Shown piece after piece: positions 1 through 12,120 of a DNA stretch of 64,000 nucleotides. Position 1 is the stretch's first letter. Every line of letters begins with the position of its first letter. The stretch comes from Prorocentrum cordatum (taxonomy: Eukaryota > Sar > Dinophyceae > Prorocentrales > Prorocentraceae). The notes beneath the pieces were generated by a model. The model ran no database searches. It was not told where the DNA came from and saw only the letters and a list, made by a program, of their open reading frames with translations. Where the stretch lies: positions 42,501 to 106,500 of the forward strand of contig CAUYUJ010016495.1 in the NCBI GenBank assembly GCA_963575745.1, in the 5' to 3' direction. Made by a program: the position numbers and the translations under genes.

Positions 1-480
1 GAATTTGCGTTTCAATGTTCTGGGAATATTGACTGGGAATCATATTGTCCCCCCCGGAACATTATTAACTTTGGTTTATCATGTTCTGGGGATATCGACC
101 CCAATACTGTTCCAGGAATATTGACTGGGGTTTACAATTAATTATTTCCCCCCAGCCTTGGGTTCCCCACCAGGTTTTTCATGTCGGAATATTGAACCCT
201 GTTCATTATCCCCAGGAAATAATGAACCCCGATTCGTAATGTTCCCAGAATACTGACCCCGGGTTAAATATTCTGGAATGATAATGATTGAGCGTTGGGG
301 GGCGCCGTTGGAGAGTACGTTCCGGATTGAAATAAGCCCTGGCCCATAATGTTGGAATGTAAAATTTCGGTTGATTATTCCGGAAAGATAATGATTCGGC
401 GGGGGGGGGGGCTGAGCCCGATCCATTCACGGGACAATACTCCATAGGGTATCATATGAAAATAACGAACCTAGGTTTTC
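1..480. repeat. Degenerate short-repeat array, relatively AT-rich
   Basis: Units built around GGAATATTGACTGGG recur at about 23-37 and 114-129, with weaker copies near 186 and 250. They are mixed with CCCC runs and with inverted versions of the same words. The small open frames here follow the repeat. No gene is supported. Confidence 0.5.
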
Positions 481-504
481 ATCCCTAGACAATCAACCAC
501 GGTC

Positions 505-905
505 GACGAGGATTTCGGAGGTGGCCTCCCCGCGGCGCCAAGGCGAGAGCCACGTTTTGAAAAGGAACCGCCAATCCGTGAAGCCCTTGCAATATTTGAG
601 AACGAGTGCGGGCGGCGCGAAGGCGATAGCCGCATTTGGAAAACGTCCCGCCCTCAATCGGTTTAGTGTTTGCCACACTTTAGAATGAATGCCCGCGGCG
701 CTAAGGCGAGAACCACAGTTTGAAAACGACCTGTCTTCAGTCCGTGGAGTTCTTGTAAACTCTTAAAACGAGTGTGCGCGGCGCTGAGGTGAGAGCCACA
801 CTTTGAAAAACACCCGCCCTTGGTCTGGCATTTCCAGCAAATTTTAATAAACGAATATGCGCGGCGCTAAGGCGAGAACCACCTATGAAAACGACCCGTA
901 TAAGC
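505..905 (-). repeat. 83-bp satellite, five diverged copies (inverted relative to 54.3 kb)
   Basis: The word GCGGCGCTAAGGCGAGAACC and its variants recur at about 531, 611, 694, 777 and 859, a period of 80-83 bp. Each unit also carries a TTTGAAAACG-type block and a CGCCCTCAATC block. Read on the minus strand it is the same satellite as the + strand array at 54275-54870. Confidence 0.7.
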
Positions 906-3900
906 ACTCGATCCCAATCTCTTTGCTTACGTTTTGCACGGTGCCAAGAAGGTTCGGGTCGAGGTCTCCGAGGATACGATCGGGGAGGGCGATGAGGAAG
1001 GGCAGAAGTGACGCCTGCTTTCAATGGCGGTCCGCGGGTGGGCAGCGCGTCGGGGCGCGGCGCGGAACCCGTCGTCAAACCCTCAAGCCGGACGCCTTAG
1101 GTGGGGGGGCCAGGGGGGAGGAGGGAGAAGGGGAAGGGGGGGGGAGCCGTTCTGGCCCTGACGTCTTCGGGCGGGAAACTCGCAGCAGCGAGCTTCAGAC
1201 CGGCATGGCTGTTGCGGGCCGTTGGCTCGGTCAGCGAGCTCCCGCAGGAATACCTGCCTCGGTTCCCAGATGCACTTCATGTCCCCGCCCAGTGGCATCG
1301 GCCATGCCAAAGACGGCCTGGCGCTTCCAGCGGTATTTCCAATGCTCCTTGCCGCGATCGTGGTGTTACGGATGTTGGGGCTTGGAGCTCCGGCGGGGCT
1401 CAGTGGCTGTTAGACTATTTGAGTGATGATAAGCCTTCGTCCTGGCCGTCGGCACTGCAGGACAAGGCCCCACCCACGCGACCTCCCCAGGCAGCTTTGC
1501 ATATCGGACAGGTCGGGGTGCAGTTTATCGAGTTTGGTTGGCTGCACGCGACGGGCGGTGGAAGGAACTGCGGAGTGCACGCAGTGGGCGAACTGCCGAA
1601 ATTAAAAAAGTCGGCGTAGGCCTTCCCGTGAATTGGGAGATCTGGACCAGCTCAACGAATAAGAGGGCCATGTCAAGAAGTTGGAAGCCGCCGCCAGACC
1701 TCCTCGTACGCCCTCAGTCGGCGCTGCGCCGCACTGTCTTCAGCAGGCGAAAGCGGCGTTATATCGGGCTGCTCGACATCACATTCTCAGAGGGTGACAA
1801 AAAGGAGCTGCTGCGGGGAAAAAGTGGGGTCCAGGCCATCTTCCGACAAGCTGCGGTCGACGCGTTGGGGCGGAAAAACAAAGCTGCGGAGCTCGTCGGC
1901 CAGCCAATCAAACTCCAGGATAGAGTGGCGGCCAAGCGTGGGCGCGTGGAGGCTCGCGCAGAAGGTGGCGCTGCGGCTGTGGAGTCTTGCACTGCGGCAG
2001 CTGGGGCTGCTGGCCCCGCGCAGGCTGCGGCCAGAGCGCCGCGGGGGGCCCGCGGCGGCGGAGGCGTCGGCGGCAGGAGGGGCTTCGCCGGCCTCTCCTG
2101 CTCAGGGAACCGAAGTGGTCGATTTCCAGGGGGAGTCCAACTTGGACGAGATCTCCGCGACGGCGGTCTTCGTTGCCGAGGCTCAAGAGGCACGGGCCAG
2201 GCTGGTGAGCCGCGTGTTTTTTGACGGAGCTGTGGCGACATGGGCGGCCAGCGCTACTTCGCGAAGGTTGGCTCTGTCATGCGCGCAGTCTCGATCTTCA
2301 GTTCTGAAAGATCAAGCCATGCAGATTCTGACGTCCCGGGAGATAGATGCGCGGCCAGATCCCCAGGAACAGAGGGGGAAGCAACTCCGGGACCAGGGCG
2401 CGCCGGGCACTGGTCGATCGCAGCCCCAGCAAAGTAACTGGAGTAGGAGGGTGGTCAGGTGGGGTGGCGCCGCGTCCTGGCGCGAGCGTTTCACTTCGTC
2501 CTTTTTACCAGCCGCTTCCCGGCTTTCATCGCGCACTCGCTCGTTGGATAAGTGCGCTTTTCCCAGGGGGCCAACCGACGCTCCGTTCGGAGTCGAGGGG
2601 GCCGCGCTGCTCGCACGTCTCGGCGAAAAGCCGCATTCTGTAGACTGTTCATTGTCGGAGGCAGCTGGAAACCGACTCCGCCAGGGCTCGTTCGGCACGG
2701 TTGGGCTAGTAAGCTGCGACGCAGGACTGCTGCGCCTTATGAGATCACGCGCAGGTCAGGCGCTGGTCGTGCCTGAGTTTTCTCAGTGGTTTCGGATGCC
2801 TTGATTCCCGGTGTTTTGAGCTGTTCGGTTGCCGTCAGTTCGTTCCTGTAACCGCATCGGCCTGTTGTGATCCGATGGCGCGCTCGGTTGGTTTTGACAA
2901 GCACCGCTGTGTTAAAGGGCCCCAGGAGGTTCCCGCAAGGGGTTTTTATTGGCCCAGTTCCAGCCCCGCATGATCGGAGCTCACCCATTCAGGCGCTCGA
3001 GGCCCAGGGCTCTCAGCTCTCCGGAGGACCTCAACAAGGCCCACGGGGACTTGGTGAATTTCAAGGAAGAGGAGTTAGGTGGCACCCGCGGCATCTCAGA
3101 GGACCAGAACGATTGGTACTGTGAGCGAGCCGCAGGCTGGGGGGCCACGGCCCCCCGGGTCGCCGCTGCCCAAGCGCCCGCGCCCTGCGGCGCGCCCTTC
3201 GGCCTGGGCTTGGCGCCCAGCGTCGAGCTGGCAGGGCCCCGGCCGAAGTGATGGTCGGCCCCAGGAAGATCCACGCCCCCCCTGCCTGTTCCGCCTTTTC
3301 ACGCCCAGTCGCGTGGGCGGGCGCGTCGGCACTTGGCCCCCGCGATGTCTTTCGGCTTGCTGGAGAGCAAGCCGAGCGCCTCGAAGCAGCATTCGCTCGC
3401 GCGAGAGCAGTTCAGCGGCGGGCATGTGTCAAGGAGGCCGTCGGTCAAAGTGGAGATCGCGCCCGCGGCCATGCAAAGCGCCCCGCAGAATGGAGGCCCG
3501 CCCGCGCTCGTCGAGGAGATGCCCCGCCAGGTCCCCGGCAGCAACTAGCGGGGGCACCTTGTTTACTGGGGGGATGTCTGGGAGCTTGCTGCGCAGGAGT
3601 GCATGGTTGACTTTTCGGAGTTCCTCGAGGCCCTGGAACCCCCCGAAGTCGCCTGCGAGCCTCGGCGCATCAGGTCAGCGGTTCAAAGCCTGGGCGGCCT
3701 GAGGGGCTGACCGCCTTGGCCCCGGGGCTTTCGCGGTCGTCTCGGACGTCTGCCTAGAAGCGCCGTGCTCAAACAAGGCATCGCGCAGTTGTCGCCCTTG
3801 CGCGGGCCAGAGGGGGCGCCGGGCTCATGGGCATCATCGGCGCGGTCTTGCGCCACTGGGGCACGCCCCCACGGCGCGTTGCAGCGAGTTGGGGGGCCAG

Positions 3901-6570
3901 CAGCAACAGGCCGCACTTTAACGTTGCCCAGGGGGGGCCGCGCGAGAGCGCTGTCTGGGGGCAAGCGCGTGCCACAGGGCATGTTGTTTCTCGGGGCCTC
4001 TCGGTCGTCGACAGTGCATTGGGCCTCGCGAAAGCGCGCGATGAGGCTTCGCGCGCCCAACTCATCGCTGCTGCCAAGAAGTGGAACTACCCATTGTTTC
4101 ATATTCATGGGATTCGAGGCGCCTGCTCCCTGGGCGCCGCGCATCCAGGCGCGCGCGCGGATCTGGGGCCCATCGTCGCGGGCTGCTGGGGCGCCGCTTC
4201 CCATCTGCGAGTTTGGGTTTCGGAGGTGCTGGGAGATGTCTCTCAGCGGTTCCCGCCGCCAGTTACCGGACGTTTCGGTGCGTTGGGCGACGCGACCGCG
4301 CAGGTCGTTGGCGCGCGCAAGGCAGCGCCCCAGGCGTCCGCGCCAGTCACGCGTGCTCTCCGCCGCGGCCTCGAGTCAAAGTACATGGCCATGTCCAGAT
4401 TGAACAGAAAGATCGCAGCCACCTCAGGGGGCCCCGCGAAGTAGATATCAGAAAAATTCAAGCAGTGGAAGTTCAAGCGTTCTCGCCGCGTCAAAAACAT
4501 CGATGGAGGGCGCGGGGGGGCGGGGGGCGATGTCGCGCGGGAGGCGGTCGGAGGTCGTCGATCAGGCATCCGGCGTCAGCGGATTCACAGGGCCCGCGCT
4601 CAAGCTGGTCGGTTCCGCCCCCTCAAGTCTCAGCTCGGGAAGTTGGCCTGGGCTGCGCGCGCGAACGCCATCCCAGCGGGCCCCTGCGGCGCCATCACTT
4701 TGGGGGTCTCGAGCGCCGTGCTCGAACGCCGTCGAGGAGCTGCAGGACGGGGCCTCCCTGGGCCCGCTCGGGGCGGGCCTCGCGCGGTTCAATCGCGGTT
4801 GCCCCCCTCGAAGCGGGCCCCAGCTTTGTCAGCAAAAGTTTGCTTGTCGGGGCTTGAGAGCAAGCTCTCTGGCGAGACCGGGCCCCGGAGGTCCAAATTG
4901 CGTCGGCCTTCAATTTTCCAGAGGCTTCGGTGATAGCGCGTCTGGGGGCATGGTCAGAGGCCCCACGTGGGGGTCACGATCATGGCGCCGTGCAGGTTAG
5001 GCTGGCGCCTTCAGAGTTTCGGCCGCTGGAGCTTGCCCGCCGGGGCGGCCGTGGTTCTGGGCGGCGCGCGGAAACGCATTTTCGGGCTTGTCAAGTTGTG
5101 CACAGAGGGTACTTCGCTCAAGAGGATCGGTCGGGAACATCAGGGTCTGATTTTTTCTGCGCCGCAGCCCAATGCTGCGGCGCCCGTTTGTTTCACCTGC
5201 GCAGGCATACCAAGAACCTTCAGGCCTGTCAGCCGCGCGCGTGCCGGGAGGATTTGCGGCCCTTCGAGAGTTGTTCCAGGATCGCGCGGCTCGGCGTTGC
5301 ACTCCGAGCTGCCCTCGTTTGCCCGCGATTCCTGGGCGCTGGCGGTTGTCGATGATTCTGGGCAAGTGTAAGCGCCCGGGGACTTCTGGAGCGTGTGCGT
5401 CGTCGCCGCTTGTGGGGCCGAAGTCTCTGCGATTCTCACGATCATGTGGCACTTGTGCCCAGGGCCTGTGGCGCGCGCGACCGACTGCGAGGCCGCTGTC
5501 AAGGTATGGGCCCAAGGGCCCGAAGCGGACGTCTCCAGTTTAACGTGCGCTGAGTTCGGGAAGGGAATCTATGTTTGCCGCCGTGACCCCGAGGTTCAAA
5601 GAAATTATTCGGTTGGCGCGCCAGCTCGCGCGGGTTGGCCTGCTGCCGTGAACCTGGGAGTCCCATTTTGGGCCTGGAAGGGGAACGGCGCTGCGGACAG
5701 GGCGGTCGAACGCGCTGCTGGGGAAAGCCTGCGCTCCGAGCTTCTCCGGGGCAGGTTTTTGAAGCGCCGGGAGAAGATCCAGAGGTTCAGCAAGTTGTCA
5801 GCTTGCGTTTGGGATCAGGTTTGCAGGCCCCTTCGCGACGTAGCCAACGCGGCTGCCAACAAGGGTCGGCCCAGGTCTCATCCCTCTGGCCGAGCCCAGC
5901 GGGCACTTCATAGTGCGTACGGCACGGAATGATGCTGCGAGGTCGCTGTCTCTGTTGGAGGAAGGCCGCGATCCGAACGCCAGGTCGAATTTTTCCGGGC
6001 GCAGCATCCAACTGCGAGGAAGGCTGGACTTTGACTGCGGCATCGTTTGGCTCTCCTTCCCCTCATTGCTGTTTCCCTTTGACAACACTGCTACTACGAT
6101 ACGTTGTAAATATTCTGCGAACCCGGAATCCTGGAAACGAGCAGGGGGACGGGTGGGCGGGAAGGGGGAGAGGGCGGGACGGAGGGAGGAAGAGGAGGAG
6201 CAGCAGCAGCAGGAGCACGAGGGAGGGAGGAGGAATGATGAGAGGGAGGGAGGGACGATGAGCGACGAGGGGGCGCTTGAAGGAGGGAGGGGCGCAGAGA
6301 ACAGCAGCAGCAGGAGCTCGGCCACGCGCCCGCGCGGGCAGGATTCCGAGGCGGAGTCAATCTCGGTCGAGGGCCCCCAGGACCAGGACGACGTGGAACC
6401 CGGGGACCAGGCGACGGCGCCTGCGCCGCCCTCTTGGGAGGGAGGGGCGGCGACCCGTCTCGCAGTGCATTTTTCTGACACGGGCAGCGGCCTCAAGAAT
6501 GCATGTTTTGACGCAGGCTGCTCAAGCATGTTTTGCGTCGCAGCGTGGCAGAGGCAGTATCACTAGCGCG
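906..6570 (+). other. GC-rich region with protein-like but interrupted frames, unrecognised
   Basis: Frames on the + strand stay open for long stretches but switch or stop repeatedly. The best run is in one frame from 3827 to 5932, broken by stops near 4442, 4934 and 5369. Pieces such as 5000-5371 (with a KRIFGLVKLC segment) and 5690-5850 (a KRREKIQRFSKL segment) look more protein-like than the flanks. No domain or catalytic motif was recognised. GC richness alone lengthens open frames, so this may be a decayed mobile element, an intron-containing gene, or noncoding DNA. A short GGA-type array lies at about 6130-6290. Confidence 0.3.
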
Positions 6571-6940
6571 ACTCCAATAGAAAGCTTAGGGGCTTTCTGG
6601 CCGCGCCGTCGTCGGTTCATTTTCAGCAAAGCAAAGGGGGTCGGGCGGCCGCGCCGTCGTCAGAATTCCCAACCCCTCTTCGCTGCAATATCCCCGCAGT
6701 TCCCCAGGTGGCGGTCGCCAGTTTTTTTGTGACCCTCTCTTAGTGGTGAGGGAAGTGGTTCCGTCAGTTTTGCGACCCCTCCTTCATTTTTTCCTGATGA
6801 GTCCATGTCGTTGGTTCTGACGGTTCTTGGGTTTGATATGAATGATTCCCCCGTGATGAGGCAGTCCGCACGCGCGTTTGGGCGATCCGGGACACGGAAA
6901 CGCAAATTATCCGGCGGCAGGAGTTTGGCTCCGTCGGTAT
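6571..6940. other. No gene seen; short direct duplication
   Basis: GGCCGCGCCGTCGTC occurs twice, at 6599-6613 and 6647-6661. The remainder shows no coding or RNA signature. Confidence 0.4.
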
Positions 6941-6944
6941 TTTC

Positions 6945-7170
6945 AGGTGTGCACAGGCTTTGTTGTGTACACAGGCATTGTGGTGCACAGGGGGTGCTGA
7001 AACAGCAGCTGTGGTGCACGCAGGCGCCGTGGTGTGCACAAACAGTGAGATGTACAAAGGCGCTGCAGTGGACACGGTTGTTATGGCTTATACAGTCGCT
7101 GTAGTGCACACATACCGCTTCTGTAGCAGTCATCTTGCAAAAAGGAATATTGGTGTACAGAGCCCACGTT
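6945..7170 (+). repeat. Degenerate array of GTGGTGCACA-type units
   Basis: About eight diverged units of roughly 20-27 bp contain GTGGTGCACA, GTGTGCACA or GTAGTGCACA followed by an AGGCGCTG-like part. It resembles the GGTGCAA-type arrays at 26.9, 28.3 and 31.0 kb. Confidence 0.6.
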
Positions 7171-7194
7171 GTGTGCATAGGTATTGGGCTTGGA

Positions 7195-7222
7195 CGGCGA
7201 CGACGACGACGACGACGACGTA
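7195..7222. repeat. (GAC)n microsatellite
   Basis: Eight or more GAC/CGA triplets in a row. Confidence 0.9.
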
Positions 7223-7373
7223 GGCGGCACGCCTCGAGGGGTGCGCGCCGCGGCCCCCGTTACCATTACCCCCCCCCCGCCCGGTAACACGTGCTATCCC
7301 CCAGGAATCAAGATATTGTTTCGGGGCGACAGGCGAAAGCGGCCGCGGGGTGGAAGGAGGGGAGGCAGGGCAC

Positions 7374-8519
7374 TCACATGGCGAAGTGCATCGCCTTGGA
7401 GCGGCTGGTGCGGCCACCCAGTGCTGCATCAGCTTGGCAGTGGGCGCGGGGCGGCGTCACGGCCACACCCAGGGGTTGACGCAGGGGCTGCAGTGCGCGA
7501 AACAGAAGAAACACAGTACGGGAGGAGGGCGCGAAGGCCATGCCGAAGACGTCCCAGTCCAGTGCAGGGCCGATGTAAGCCAGCAGGTGATCACAAACGC
7601 AGCGGGTATGGTCGGGGGCCAGCTGAAGAGTGGCGGGCAGAGCTGTCTGCTGCTGCAGATGTTGGCAGCGCTGCGGGAACTGATCCAGCCAGCAGCCTGC
7701 CAGTAACGAGGCGGCGCAGCAGAGGGCGGGGGCGCGGTAGCGCGCCCAACCAGCAGATCCACGGGCGGGAGGAGACCAGGGCGGATGGCGGGTGCACGGA
7801 TCGGGCGCCGAGGGCGGGTACCAGGGCAGCCGGCTGTGGCCCCAGGTCGCCGTCCAGAGAGGCGGCGGGCATGCGCGGCCAAAGGCGACGCGCAGGCCCA
7901 GCAGCGGCGAAACGCCGTGAGAGGGGGGCGGCGGAACCCGCACACAGCCGGCGCACGCATCATAAGTGAGGGCGGGGGGCACCCCGCTCCAAGGGGGGCG
8001 GGGCGAAGGTTTCCCACCGCGAAGACAGCGGGGAGGGGCCATTGCCAGCTGGAGGCATAGCAGCCGGCCCAGGCTGCACCCAGCCTGGAGGCAGCAGGCG
8101 CGCATGCGCCAGCGCCCGAGGCGGGGTGGCAGAGGGGCGCCTCCTGGCACGCGCCACGGGCCAGCTGGCCCAGGGGCGTGGCTGACGGGAGGCGGGCCCG
8201 TGAGACCCACGCGGGCGGCGCGAGCGCCACACCACCAGGGTCGTCCAAGCCGTCGGCGGGCGCAGCGTCCCGAAGAGACGGCGGCCGCGCCAAATGATTC
8301 CATCACCCACGTGCTGGTAGAACGCACCTGATCGGTGCACCGAGTGGTGTAAATGCTGGGGCGCCGCCTGGGGGGAGAGGGGCCGCGGGGGACGGGAGGC
8401 GCACCACCTGGGGTGGACGGGGCGCCTCGGGGGGAGGAGGGAACGAGTGTGCACCAGCTGGGATGGCGCGCCCGGAAGGAAGCTCTTGATCGGTGCGCAA
8501 GCAGGTGAGACAGAGGCAA
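7374..8519 (-). CDS. Long minus-strand open frame, doubtful, unrecognised
   Basis: An open frame of 381 codons. Its C-terminal third (about 7374-7700) is the most protein-like part, with a hydrophobic SRTVFLLFRALQPL segment. The middle is Pro/Ala/Arg-rich, as expected of any open frame in GC-rich DNA, and a second minus-strand frame (7457-8293) is open over most of the same span. No domain was recognised. It could be an exon of a spliced gene or chance. The flank 8520-8815 shows no feature. Confidence 0.2.
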   Translation of the reverse strand: MPLSHLLAHRSRASFRARHPSWCTLVPSSPRGAPSTPGGAPPVPRGPSPPRRRPSIYTTRCTDQVRSTSTWVMESFGAAAVSSGRCARRRLGRPWWCGARAARVGLTGPPPVSHAPGPAGPWRVPGGAPLPPRLGRWRMRACCLQAGCSLGRLLCLQLAMAPPRCLRGGKPSPRPPWSGVPPALTYDACAGCVRVPPPPSHGVSPLLGLRVAFGRACPPPLWTATWGHSRLPWYPPSAPDPCTRHPPWSPPARGSAGWARYRAPALCCAASLLAGCWLDQFPQRCQHLQQQTALPATLQLAPDHTRCVCDHLLAYIGPALDWDVFGMAFAPSSRTVFLLFRALQPLRQPLGVAVTPPRAHCQADAALGGRTSRSKAMHFAM

Positions 8520-8817
8520 GGCACCCCTGGGGTGGAAGGCACCGAGCCGTCAACGCGGATTCATCGTCACGCCAGGTTTGCTCAGGGCATGGAGCGTACG
8601 GAGCATGGTCCAGGTCAGGCTGCTCAAGCACACGCAAACGAAAAATCGACGACCACAGGGCGGGCGCTCGGGGCGAGGTGTCGAATCTGACGGTTTCGCT
8701 CCTGCACGGGGAGGGGGTGGTTCTCGGATCGCCGCGCCCTCCACTCCATTTTTCCATTGCTGCGCCCCCCCCTCCTCATCCCCCCTCCTTTTCCCCCTGC
8801 CTCCTCCCGCCCTCCCG

Positions 8818-9005
<188 letters not shown>

Positions 9006-9302
9006 CGCAGGCCAATCCAGCGAGGTGCGTGCCCGCGGCCCCGCTGGCGGCCCGCGCCCAGCCGCCAGGAGGGGGGGTTGTCGGTGGTGCAGAGACGGGG
9101 CAGCACGGAGCGAGAGATGCTTTCAGAGTAGAAGCTGGCAGGCAGAGCTACTGAGCATCGTTTCAAAAAGTGTGCGGGAAGCCTGCGAGAGGTCCTTCGT
9201 CGCTGGTTTGGCAGATCATAACAACTTCTGCTTAAGTATAGCTGGGGCGGTCAATCGACACACTGCTTAGTGTAACTGCGCACGTTCTCTCGGTACGAAG
9301 CC

Positions 9303-9610
9303 ATGTCTAGTGCTGCTGCTGGCGCCGGGAGCTGCAAAGGGACCTTCGAGCCGTCTTTCCGACCGTGCGAACGACGTAAAGGCTGCATTGGCGCGTTCAC
9401 CTGGCGGACACCTGAAGAGAGAAAATGCCGGACGGACGATTTCATGGAGCCATTATGTATTCACTAAGTCTTGGCTATGTCTTGGCTTGGCGCGCTGTCT
9501 TTTGGCATGATCGTTGCTCTGTATTGCTCTGGCGTAGCTGGTGCTTTTGACCATGTCGATTATGAGATCTTGCTATCGAAATTAAAGGGGGCCTTCAGCA
9601 TTCCGCTGCC
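9303..9610 (+). pseudogene. Remnant of a LINE-type reverse transcriptase (motif A region)
   Basis: After a TAA at about 9465, the frame at 9471-9590 encodes VALYCSGVAGAFDHV followed by ILLSKL. This has the form of the motif A region of classical LINE reverse transcriptases, in which an ALYCSD-x-GAFD-x-V stretch carries the catalytic Asp. Motifs B and C are absent, and the frame runs into a GGACGGGG repeat, so only a fragment survives. The preceding short ORF (9303-9464, 54 codons, starting MSSAAAGAGS) is in the same frame and may be its upstream part. The motif differs from the WDLYKFYE motif A of element A and the IDLWKAYE of element B, so this is another lineage. Recognition rests on one motif. 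Confidence 0.5.
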
Positions 9611-9740
9611 TGAGGCACGGGTCCTTCAGGACGGGGCCTACGGACGGGTGCTCAAGGAAGGGGGCCTAAGGACGGCGCCTCAGGACGGGGTCGTCGGTGG
9701 TCCTGAAGGATGGGGGTCCTGAGGACGAGGTGCCTCACTC
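9600..9740 (+). repeat. Degenerate CCTNAGGACGGGG array
   Basis: Words such as CTTCAGGACGGGG, CCTCAGGACGGGG and CCTGAGGACGAGG recur about every 15-30 bp. The array directly abuts the RT remnant. Confidence 0.6.
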
Positions 9741-10505
9741 AGTGTAAATCCACCCTTGGTCCCCATCCTACGGTTGATGGAAGAAGTTGAGCAATTCCCC
9801 CCCCTCCCCCGCGAATTCAAAGTTGGCGCGTTCCTTGATAACCAAACCAACATTGCATCTGGGGGGGCGGGGGGAGTTCAAACCACGTGTTCTGCCTGAG
9901 TGTTTCTTAATTGTTTCTGGCACCCGTATCCTTGGACCCCATCCCTCAGGACTCCATCTTTGAGCCACCGAGGTCGGGAGCGCTGGCTGGGGGGGGGGAC
10001 TGGCCCCAGGGTGGGGGATCGTATCGATGCTATTCCGAGTGGACCCTAAGCCCTAAGTGTCCATTTTTCTTCTGGAGGTCAGACCTCCAGCCTGGAAGCG
10101 AAACGCCTCCAGAATGGAGGGGCGGAGCCTGCATAATGGATTTCGGGCCTCCATTCGAAGGTTTTTAATCCTCCCCGTTGTCATCCGCTTGGATCTCTCC
10201 CCCGTCTCACTTCTCACCTTCCTTTGCCTCGCGGCCCTTCGAGCCCGCGCGAAGGCTGTGCCCCGCGCGAGGTGTCGCGCACCGCGGGCGCGGTGAAGTC
10301 ATGGGGGAAAGCGTCGACCGCCAGCGGCCCACTCATCGCTCGTCGGGGCCCGCCCGGGAACGCGCGGCTTCGCCCTCGGGGGTCTGTCGAGCCGATCCGT
10401 TGGCGCCGCGGCATCGCAAAAACTCCAGGTTGCTCCCCCCCCCACCTGGGTTGTCGTGATAGTTAGGCGTTGCGTTCTCATGTATAGAGAATCAGTATTG
10501 TCGCT
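9741..10505. other. No gene seen
   Basis: Contains several runs of G or C (near 9800, 9870, 9990 and 10435) and a GC-rich block at 10220-10400. A short CCTCCAG/CTGGAGG duplication lies at 10070-10125. No coding, RNA or satellite structure is supported. Confidence 0.3.
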
Positions 10506-10509
10506 TCCA

Positions 10510-11205
10510 TCCTCTAGTGCCCATTGTGTTTTTCAATTGAAATGCCCCTCCCGGGGTTCGCACCCTGTTTGTTACAAGGGAACGTATTGAGGCTCTTACA
10601 GTGTTGTTGGCCCCCCAGTTTACCACAACAGCGGCTTCAGCTGGATACTCCCTTGGAGTGTATTGAGAAATCGATGTTACGCTCGAGACGCATTTGTAGC
10701 TTATCCATGAATCGCGCTTTCGCCTGGGACTGCCTTACAACGTATCCACGAATCCCGAACCCTTGTCGTCCTCCACGCTACAGTGGAGGCCCATGCCAAA
10801 AAAAACACCCTGCTTGCCTCCAGGGTGCCCTGGGTTTCTTGGTTTCCGATAGTTTTGCGATGGACAGGCGTGACGTCCCCATGCAAAAAACCATGGGCGT
10901 CCTGGGGTCTCAGGGTTGGGTTTCTTGTGGAAGGTTTCTTGTGGAGTGGCCTCCACTGTTTCCCTCCCTCGCTGTTGCCCCCTTCCCTCCTCCCTCCCTT
11001 CCTCCACTCCATTCCTCTTCGTTCTTCCTTTTTCCATTATTGTTGTTCTTCCGAGTGTAAGAGCAGCGCCAATTACACGTGGCAGGGAAGGAAGATATCC
11101 CCTTGAAGGGGGCACGATCGAAGACGAAGAAGGCGGGTATCGAGGGTTCGGGATAGAGATGTTGAGGGACACGCGAGCAATAAGAGCGAACAGTCTTGAA
11201 GCAAT
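10510..11205 (+). repeat. Dispersed repeat of about 0.7 kb, inverted partner at 52.05-52.74 kb
   Basis: Both outer parts match the reverse complement of 52050-52740. The left part (10520-10770) shares a TTGAAATGC block, a GTGTTGTTGGC block and repeated GAATCGCGCT-type units. The right part (11070-11205) shares GATCGAAGACGAAGA followed by GGCGGGTATCGAGGGT. The middle (10770-11000) holds short TTTCTTGTGGA duplications and diverges between the copies. No coding potential was recognised. Confidence 0.7.
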
Positions 11206-12120
11206 TGGTGGGGTATGGCTGTTATTTTCTAAGTGGCCGTTTGGGCCGCTGTGAACCGTCGCGTAGCACCCTAGCCCTTTCCCCGCCTTCTCCTACTCCG
11301 CCGCCTCCGCTTCCTCCTCCTCCGCCTCCTCCTCTTCCGCCGACGCGATCGCGACCAGCGAACTTCGTGGGTCCAGCGTCTCGAGTTTGAGTGCTGGCGT
11401 GTGTCTGCGGCGAGCAAGACCTGCCGAACCCCTTCCTCTCGGGCTGGCGGCGGCGCGCGCCCGCGAGCGTGCCGGCGAGGGCAAACGCCGTGCGCACGCT
11501 GGCCCCGGACCCAGGCCGGCAGGCAGACGAGAAGAGAGCCACGCTCCAGGGGCCTTGCCCCGAGGATCGAAGATACGGTGGAGGCGCTTGTTGAGGAACA
11601 GCCCAGGAGGCCCCAGACCCTGGAGGATTCCTCATCCAACGAGGGCGGCAGTGATATCCGTGGCCGATCCACGATTGGTTTTCCCATTGGCTTCCAGACC
11701 CTGGATTCCTGATCTAAGGTTTCCTTGTCCAGTTCCCCCACCGTATGTGCCTCGGAAATGGAACCCTCAGTCTGGATGGGGGAGGCCTCGAGAACGGAGG
11801 AGAATAAAGCTTCCAGAAGGGAGGCCAAGCCCTCCGCGTTTTCGTAGGTCTTCGGCGCCCCTGGGGGACTGGGAGGGTCTGGCCCCCGCGGCGCGCGTGG
11901 TTCAGCCGCCCCGGCGGGGCCCGGCGCAGCGCCCATTGGCTCACCAACCCGCGCCCCGCCCTCCTCCTCCTCCTCCTCCTCCTCCGCCTTCTCCTCCTCC
12001 TCCTCTTCCTACTCCTCGTCCTCCTCCTCCTCCGCCGCTCGCGTTTCTCCTCGGCCGTCTCGGCTACTCAGCCTTTTCTCACGGCGCCAACATCGCAGAG
12101 CGGATCTCGTCCGGAAAACA
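11206..12120. other. No recognised gene; two (CTC)n arrays
   Basis: Interrupted CTC/CGC triplet arrays lie at about 11285-11345 and 11955-12045. The GC-rich DNA between them is open in several frames on both strands (longest about 11387-12337 on the + strand). No motif was found that would favour one frame. Confidence 0.4.

Noticed and set aside
10040-10060. Telomere-type repeat (CCCTAAG words)
   Set aside because: Only two adjacent words; no tandem TTTAGGG array.
10540-10575. tRNA gene suggested by GGGGTTCGCACCC
   Set aside because: No D-arm, anticodon arm or acceptor stem of suitable spacing could be found around it.
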